64,000 bases of DNA from Parapristionchus giblindavisi (taxonomy: Eukaryota > Nematoda > Chromadorea > Rhabditida > Diplogasteridae). Location: NCBI GenBank assembly GCA_943737045.1, contig CALSFV010000375.1, positions 124,001 to 188,000 of the forward strand. The letters run 5' to 3'. A model generated the notes under the pieces. It was given only the letters and a program-made list of their open reading frames with translations, was not told the origin of the DNA and ran no database searches. Shown here piece by piece: positions 57,492-64,000 of this stretch (its first letter is position 1; every line of letters starts with the position of its first letter). A program made the translations under genes and the position numbers.

Positions 57492-60470
57492 TAGCCATTG
57501 CCGGTGATGATGGAACAGGAGCGGATGATGATCTCGGTCTTTATAGAGGAAATGGTCGTTAAAAGAGTGAGTACCTTGTTTTCGTTCTATGTTGTAGACA
57601 TTCAATCCATTGACGAATGATTACGCTATTTTGAGCTTACGGTAGCCGGGTATTGATTGATTGTCATAGAAAAAATACGGTCTAGCTCACCTTTATTCAT
57701 TTCATTGTAAGACTGAGGATTGTTGTATGTTGCCACTAATTGATAATAGTACTTTCAGATAATCGATATGACTGGACCTGAGCAGCTGTACACAGGCTAC
57801 GAAGATCTTTCGATGAATTCGTAAGTACAGATTAGAGAGATATAAAATAATATGTATTCAGTCAATCAATATTCACCGGATTAAAGTTAACCTTTCGAAG
57901 TGTATTGATCAATAATAGGGCAGCTTTTAAATCAAGAAACTGTTGACAGATGAACAATCGACTTTTCATTCAATCAATCAATAATCTCGTAGAGTTCGAA
58001 CGGATGCTGGTGAGACGAAGAAGTTGGAAATCCGAATATCGATCTGACTGAAGATGCCATCATAAGTAGAATAACCTGGACCGATTAGAGGTATACGGTA
58101 TTCACGATTGATTTCACGTCTTACTTCTGTTCTGGTTTACGAAACGTTTTCTTTAAAAAATTTAAAATTAGCTGCGGCCAGCCTGCTATCCTGATTTTCC
58201 CGGATGGTGCCCACGTATGGTTTTAGGCGTCATTGATCATTTTTGTCTTTTTAGTCACAAAGCGAAATCGCGACTATATTGCGGAGAACATACTGCTCGA
58301 ACTGAATAGGATCGAAGCACACATAATGTTCTGCCTCAGGTAAATATCAAAGATCAGTCGTGGTTATTGTAGAAGATTAAATATTAGGGTTACTGTAGAA
58401 GATTAAATATTAGGGTTACTGTAGAAGATTTAATATTAGGTAACGGTATGAGATCTAAGAGCATGATTAAGGTAGAAGGACAAAGATGAGTGTTTAGATA
58501 ATGATCTAATATCGATTGACTACAGGTCAAGGAGAGCATCTTCCGAGCGAATACTTGGATGGGAGTAGGAAGAGTGTTCGGTATAAAATTGTATTGATTG
58601 ATTTGTTCATTGAACACTAATCTAGAGGAATGCAGAGTATGCTTCTCATCGAACACTTTAAAAAACAATTCTCTTGGGGTACCTTAACTAGGGAATTGTT
58701 TTTGAGTGTAGTTTTAATTCATACTTACAATGTACATTTTAAAATATGCTTGCACTAAACAATAGGTGGGCGCGTGAAAACGAATTCGTTTTTTCACACA
58801 GCCTTGCCTTCCCTTGCGGGGGCTTTGCGCATAGCTTTGCCTCGCAAAAATTGGAAAATTCCCAATCAAAGCTGCTAAAAAATGGCCAAGCGCATAGCCT
58901 TGCCTTACAATTCTCCGGTTTGTGCACAGCCTCCCCCCCCCCCAGCGTGCCCACCTATGCACTAAACTTAATTATAAAAAAGCTATTCTCGATGATAGTA
59001 CCAGTATCGTGTCGTATTCACATCTTACCGTATCCTGGCCCTACCGTATCTTACTGCTACCGTATGCCTCTTAATTTCGATCTCTCATTTCAGCTAATGA
59101 TCGACACACTGCCTTTGAATCGCGGATGTGGGATGGATGGTAGCCGCTGATGCAATTCACCGTATTCCAATGCAAGGTATACTGTAGTTATTGATTTATT
59201 GATTGATTGATTTATCGATTCATAGACAGTCATGGTTACTTGGTAGTTATTTTGTTTGAAACGTGACTTGAGTAATCCATAGTGGGTCAAATCGCATATT
59301 GATGCGGTGATCATGGCAAGGGTCCTTCGCAGATCAATGGGGTTCCTTTCCTCTTTTCATTGGTCACTTGACATTGACATTGAACAACTTTATCAGGTAA
59401 TGGGTGTTTCGTAGCTGGGTTGCCATGACATTTCTCCATTCCGAACGATTGTGCCTCGCAATTTGCATGAATTGTGGACCAGCTGCCTTCACGAAATCGT
59501 CCCTCCATCTCTTGACTGGCGTCTCTGTTTCTTCTTGCATCGGTCATCATGTTATATAATATCTTGATGTTCTTTCTAAATCGACGCTAATAACGTAGTA
59601 AAATCCAGAAAATAATCCACTAGATATTGAAAATCGTAACCCACGCAACAGAACGGGCTCCCGGGTTGTGAAACACCTTATATTACATGTTGTACTTGTT
59701 TAAACAATTTTTTACAGATAATTCGATTGGTGACGTAATGCACGCGAAGATCAAGTTTTCGTTGAGTGGAAAGCTGAATGAGGAGGTCAGTGATGGTCTA
59801 TCAATATCCCAGACCCTTCAAATGCGTGTTGGTACCTAGATTTTGTGTCAAAGACGCCTGTGGGTAACCAGATTTTGAGAAAAAACGCATGTGGGTACCC
59901 CAAAATCGTGAAAATTTCAAGAAAATCGTCAATTTATGGTCCAATTTTGCGGGTGGGTACCCATGATAGGCAAATTTTTGTGGGTGGGTCTATCCCAAGG
60001 GATAACCATAGACCATGTCTGAAGGAGGCACGGTGGATGAAATATTTATTTCTTATAATAATCTGTTTTAGTATCAATATGGGATGAGCATAAAAAGGGA
60101 CGGTAGTGAATTATTTTCGATTGATTTTTGCCCTTCATTTAGTGACTTTTTAAATCCTTAAATATCGATTGTGCTTCGTCGAAAATTGCCTATTGTCAAT
60201 AGGCAATTTCTGAGTGTACTTACAGAAAATTATAGTCATGAGCTGCCTCGAGGCGACTTGGGTTGGTTATTGGGGGATTCGTATAATACTACTTATTGAT
60301 TGATTCGTTTAGGATAGGTTAGGGCATTATATATTGACCGAACGCTGTATACTGTAGTTGATATCTCATATATTGATTTTTTCAGTGCAGCATTCCGAGA
60401 AGGAATCCATGACTTCGTGCGCAGATGGAGCTGATGCCGCAGCGTCCAAGGAAGATTCTTCTGACTGACG
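57492..60470 (+). pseudogene. Mirrored 5'-truncated copy of the palindrome gene (right arm)
   Basis: The right arm repeats the exon blocks of the left-arm gene from exon 2 on. It lacks exon 1, which exists only in the loop, and exon 2 here has a 2-nt deletion (GATCTCGGTC against GATCTGGAAGTC on the left) that shifts the frame. It is therefore read as a non-functional copy. Confidence 0.65.
59372..59553 (-). pseudogene. Non-LTR reverse transcriptase C-terminal relic (right arm)
   Basis: Mirror of 54790-54971, identical at the protein level over the block compared. Confidence 0.6.
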
Positions 60471-60805
60471 TCTAGCACCCCCGCAGACTAATCATGTAAC
60501 TATAGGTTGGAATTGTTTAATATGCTTTATTTGCAATTTTTTGTTATTTTCTTGGCTTATTCAGTCATCCTCCAACAAAGCATTGGTGTAACCATAGGTC
60601 GAATAACTAGGTTATCAGTTTTCAAAATGCGGTCAGGTTTTTTTCAATTTTTAGCAAAGTTTGGTCGAAATGCGGTCAGGTTTTTCGATGTTTGTGAAAT
60701 TTTGGCTCAAAATGCTGTCACGTTTTTCGATTTTTGGGAAATTTTGGCTCAAAATGCGGTCAGACTTGGTAATGTGTAACAAGCTTTTCGACCTATGGGT
60801 GTACA

Positions 60806-62027
60806 GTAGCGCCGGAAAGTCAGTGCCAACTTTTTGTTTTTGTTATATTTAGTGAACCAAGCGTGCTATGGGGCCGCTCCCACGAGTTCTTATGGGAAAT
60901 TTATCGAGGAATCCGGCCCTGATATTGTGGACTCATGAAAATTTCTCGTTATTGCGTAATGATGACGCAATCGAAGTCCACTTTTTTGAAAAATCATAAC
61001 TCCGCGGAAAATTTTTTTCCAGCCTACCGTTCTTCTATAAGTTTGAGATCTACGCCTCGGCTACTCAGAAAAATTGTTTTAGGTTGCTGCGATTTTTTTT
61101 TCAACCGCAGCGGCCTTGATGCAAAATGGCGTCAAACTCATATCTCAGCTCCAAGACAAGCTAGAGACTCGTACTGGGGATCAAAATGATCCTTATGATG
61201 TCCCAAATACACCGTGAAAGTTTGGTATTGATCGGACCACAATTGCCTTCAGTACACCAAAAAGTAACTTTTTCAGATAACCTCACTTTGAGGGCCTACA
61301 ATTATGAGAGTGATTTTTCTAAAAATATGGTACATGTGCTAAAATAGACCAAATCCATCCCAGAAGTCATCCTCACACTTTGGTGAAAGCAACTTGCTTC
61401 CCATCTTCACGGCAAACATCAGTCTTTCCCGCACGCATTCACTGTGCGTGCGCGCGCCCCTCCCCTCCCTCCCCTCCCCTGGACGTGCGCCTCCGAAACG
61501 AGTGCATGCCCGCTTAACGTTTGCCGTGAAGATGGGAAGCAAGTTGCTTTCGCCAAAGTGTGAGGATGACTTCTGGGATGGATTTGGCATATTTTAGCAC
61601 AAGTACCATATTTTTTAGAAAAATCACTCTCATAATTGTAGGCCCTCAAAGTGAGGTCATCTGAAAAAGTTATTTGTTTGGTGAACTGAAGGCAATTGTG
61701 GTCCGATCAATACCAAACTTTCACGGCGTATTTGGGACATCATAAGGATCATTTTGATCCCAAGTACGAGTCTCTAGCATGTCTTGGAGCTGAGATATGA
61801 GTTTGCTGCCGCCATTTTGCATCAAGGCCGCTGCGGTTGATAAAAATCGCAGACTTCGATTGCGTCATCATTACGCAATCACGAGAAATTTTCATGAGTC
61901 CACAATATCAGGGCCGGATTCCTTGATAAATTTCCCATAAGAACTCGCGAGAGCGGCCCCATAGCACGCTTGGTTCACTAAATATAACAAAAACAAAAAG
62001 TTGGCACTGACTTTCCGGCGCTACTGT
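60806..62027. mobile_element. Nested foldback with CAGTAGCGCCGGAAAG ends (right arm)
   Basis: Uninterrupted counterpart of 51104-53542. Its centre has duplicated TTGCCGTGAAGATGGGAAGC-type sequence on both sides of a GC-rich core (GTGCGTGCGCGCGCCCCTCC). Confidence 0.8.
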
Positions 62028-62471
62028 AACTGGCGTTTCTTTCTACCTCGTTACTCTGTCGCAACTCTGGAAACACTGTGCATGATTGTGTTACAATTTC
62101 GCTATCCTAGGCAAGAGCGCTAAAAAACATCAGCCGAGCAATCGATGTCCGACCCAAGCTCACTCCTGAACAACAATTAATTACTGGTGCATTTTGAACT
62201 GATTTAAAAAAAAATCTTTCAGCGGTTCAATCGGGTCACACACAGCTACGATTACGAATTACAATTATTGATTTATTTGTTTCCAGTTGGTCGAGGTCGG
62301 CAACGAATCCACTCGCATTTGTGCATCTTCTATTATATGTATATTATCTAGCAATATTATGTGTATCATCATTGTATTATCCCGCTTCCCCATTTCCATC
62401 CCTCCTAATCTTTGGAATCACTCATTTTTTCTTGTTTAGCCATATACCCCATTAATTGTTTTATTCTGACA

Positions 62472-63296
62472 GATTTTACGCTGTAAAAAATGACGGACCA
62501 TATTTTACACTGTAAAAAATGGCGAACCATATTTTACCCCGTAAAAAATGGCGAACCATATTTTACCCCGTAAAAAATGGCGAACCATATTTTACACTAA
62601 AAAATGGCGAACCATATTTTACACTGTAAAAAATGGCGGACCATATTTTACACTGTAAAAAATGGCGAACCATATTTTACCCCGTAAAAAATGGCGAACC
62701 ATATTTTACACTGTAAAAAATGGCGAACCATATTTTACACTGTAAAAAATGGCGAACCATATTTTACACTATAAAAAATGGCGGACCATATTTTACACTG
62801 TAAAAAATGGCGAACCATATTTTACACTGTAAAAAATGGCGAACCATATTTTACACTGTAAAAAATGGCGAGCCATATTTTACACTGTAAAAAATGGCGA
62901 ACCATATTTTACACTGTAAAAAATGGCGAACCATATTTTACACTGTAAAAAATGGCGAACCATATTTTACACTATAAAAAATGGCGGACCATATTTTACA
63001 CTGTAAAAAATGGCGAACCATATTTTACACTGTAAAAAATGGCGAACCATATTTTACACTGTAAAAAATGGCGAACCATATTTTACACTGTAAAAAATGG
63101 CGAACCATATTTTACGCTGTAAAAAATGGCGAACCATATTTTACACTGTAAAAAATGGCGAGCCATATTTTACACTGTAAAAAATGGCGAACCATATTTT
63201 ACACTGTAAAAAATGGCGAACCATATTTTACACTGTAAAAAATGGCGAACCATATTTTACACTGTAAAAAATGGCGAACCATATTTTACACTGTAA
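62472..63296. repeat. 29-bp satellite array, right arm
   Basis: About 28 units of the same monomer in inverse orientation, one unit shortened at 62597 (TTTTACACTAAAAAATGG). It has about 11 fewer units than the left array. Confidence 0.97.
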
Positions 63297-63860
63297 AATA
63301 TGTCATGCCAGAATTGCCGGTGTCTATTATGTCCGGTCTCAACTCTGCCATTTTTGCAACCGTCAAATATGGCAAAAACTAATTTCGAAAAAAATGCCAA
63401 TTTTTCACTTTGCATTTTTGGATTAAAAATCGTGTGACAAATATGACACCTTCAATTCTGGCAATTCATCTCCCTTTCAATTCTGCCACTTTTGCTCCTC
63501 TCCATTCTGGTTCAAATTATTTCTGCCTAATTTTACGAAGTCATAAATGGAATGCCAGTTTTTCCCTCTGCATTTCTGCCATTAAATTGTCTGCCAAATT
63601 TGCATCTTGATTTTATGGATAATTGTTTTGTTCCCAGAATAGCCAAATTATCACATTGTAAATATGGATCTCTCCAAGTTTTCACCTCGTTTTTTTGTCA
63701 GAAGTTATCTCTCCAAATAATAAAGTGTAAAATTTGGCATCTTCACATCTGACAATTTTGCAACAAGAAATTATGGCATGCCACATTTACAGTCGTAAAA
63801 AATGGCAGAAAAAAGAGCCAACTCAATATTTTCCGGTGGGCTTATCCTAACCCCTCTTAT

Positions 63861-64000
63861 ATTTATAATGAGACATCACGTTGTACTCCTAGAGAATCAT
63901 ACATTGATTGGATATTCTAACATTGGAATGATCTTTGATCTTTATTCATGAAGGACCTCAGCGGGGACGAGGTGATCTTTGATATTTATTCGTCAAGGGC
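63861..64000. other. Right flank, no feature
   Basis: 140 bp with TGATCTTTGATCTTTA motifs of the kind seen in several introns of this window; no gene is visible before the window ends. Confidence 0.4.

Larger units (their letters stand above)
49043..63860. mobile_element. Giant 14.8-kb satellite-armed foldback unit
   Basis: The outer 80 bp at each end are inverse copies with about three mismatches (AAGAGGGGTTAGGATAAGCC at the left), flanked on both sides by ATAT/TA, consistent with a target-site duplication. Left arm 49043-57097, right arm 57330-63860, unique loop 57098-57329. From the outside inward each arm holds degenerate repeats, a 29-bp satellite array, an AT-rich part, a nested CAGTAGCGCC foldback, a ~47-bp repeat, a retrotransposon relic, a GGTGGGC-ended element, and gene exons. 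The length difference is mostly explained by a 1.44-kb insertion at 51824 and more satellite units on the left. Confidence 0.85.

Noticed and set aside
49043..63860. Assembly artefact explaining the whole palindrome
   Set aside because: Arms differ by a 1.44-kb insertion with its own target duplication, satellite copy number, a frameshift and substitutions, which favours a real locus; read-level confirmation is still needed.

Overview
The window reads as nuclear DNA of a free-living (rhabditid-type) nematode. Evidence: short introns with TTTCAG-type acceptors, AT-rich noncoding DNA, likely spliced-leader acceptors 0-20 nt before several start codons, nematode-restricted families (NPA lipid-binding unit, SXP/RAL-2-like protein, CUB-like protein), CYP13/25-like P450s, and very many short foldback elements. 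No species name can be given. All gene models below were joined by hand from splice signals and reading phase, so exon ends are proposals.

Layout. 1-0.9 kb (+): 3' end of an SLC6-like transporter. 2.5-4.4 kb (-): secreted NPA/ABA-1-type lipid-binding protein. 5.7-9.8 kb (+): divergent galectin with a long Pro/Gln/Tyr-rich tail. 10.5-15.4 kb (-): secreted Thr/Pro-rich, mucin-like protein of 17 exons. 15.4-23.4 kb: gene-poor, filled with foldback elements and GA-rich arrays. 23.3-28.2 kb (-): a recent tandem duplication of a multi-pass membrane protein gene (Bax-inhibitor-1-like). 28.6 kb: tRNA-Phe. 29.5-31.3 kb (+): secreted SXP/RAL-2-like protein. 32.5-46.0 kb: two tail-to-tail cytochrome P450 genes forming an inverted duplication; each has a tRNA-Thr in intron 11, and convergent tRNA-Phe genes lie at the centre. 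The minus copy lacks exon 7 and is swollen by mobile elements. 47.9-48.8 kb (-): 3' exons of a CUB-like secreted protein. 49.0-63.9 kb: a giant 14.8-kb foldback unit with near-identical ~80-bp ends, 29-bp satellite arrays in each arm, nested elements and a gene whose first exon sits in the loop.

The genes do not form one pathway; most encode secreted or membrane products. The dominant theme is inverted duplication at every scale, from ~110-bp palindromic MITEs through 0.5-2.4-kb foldbacks and a ~13-kb P450/tRNA palindrome to the 14.8-kb satellite-armed unit. Several small elements carry tRNA-like sequences, and one foldback (3-bp TAA target duplication) carries an exon-bearing gene fragment.
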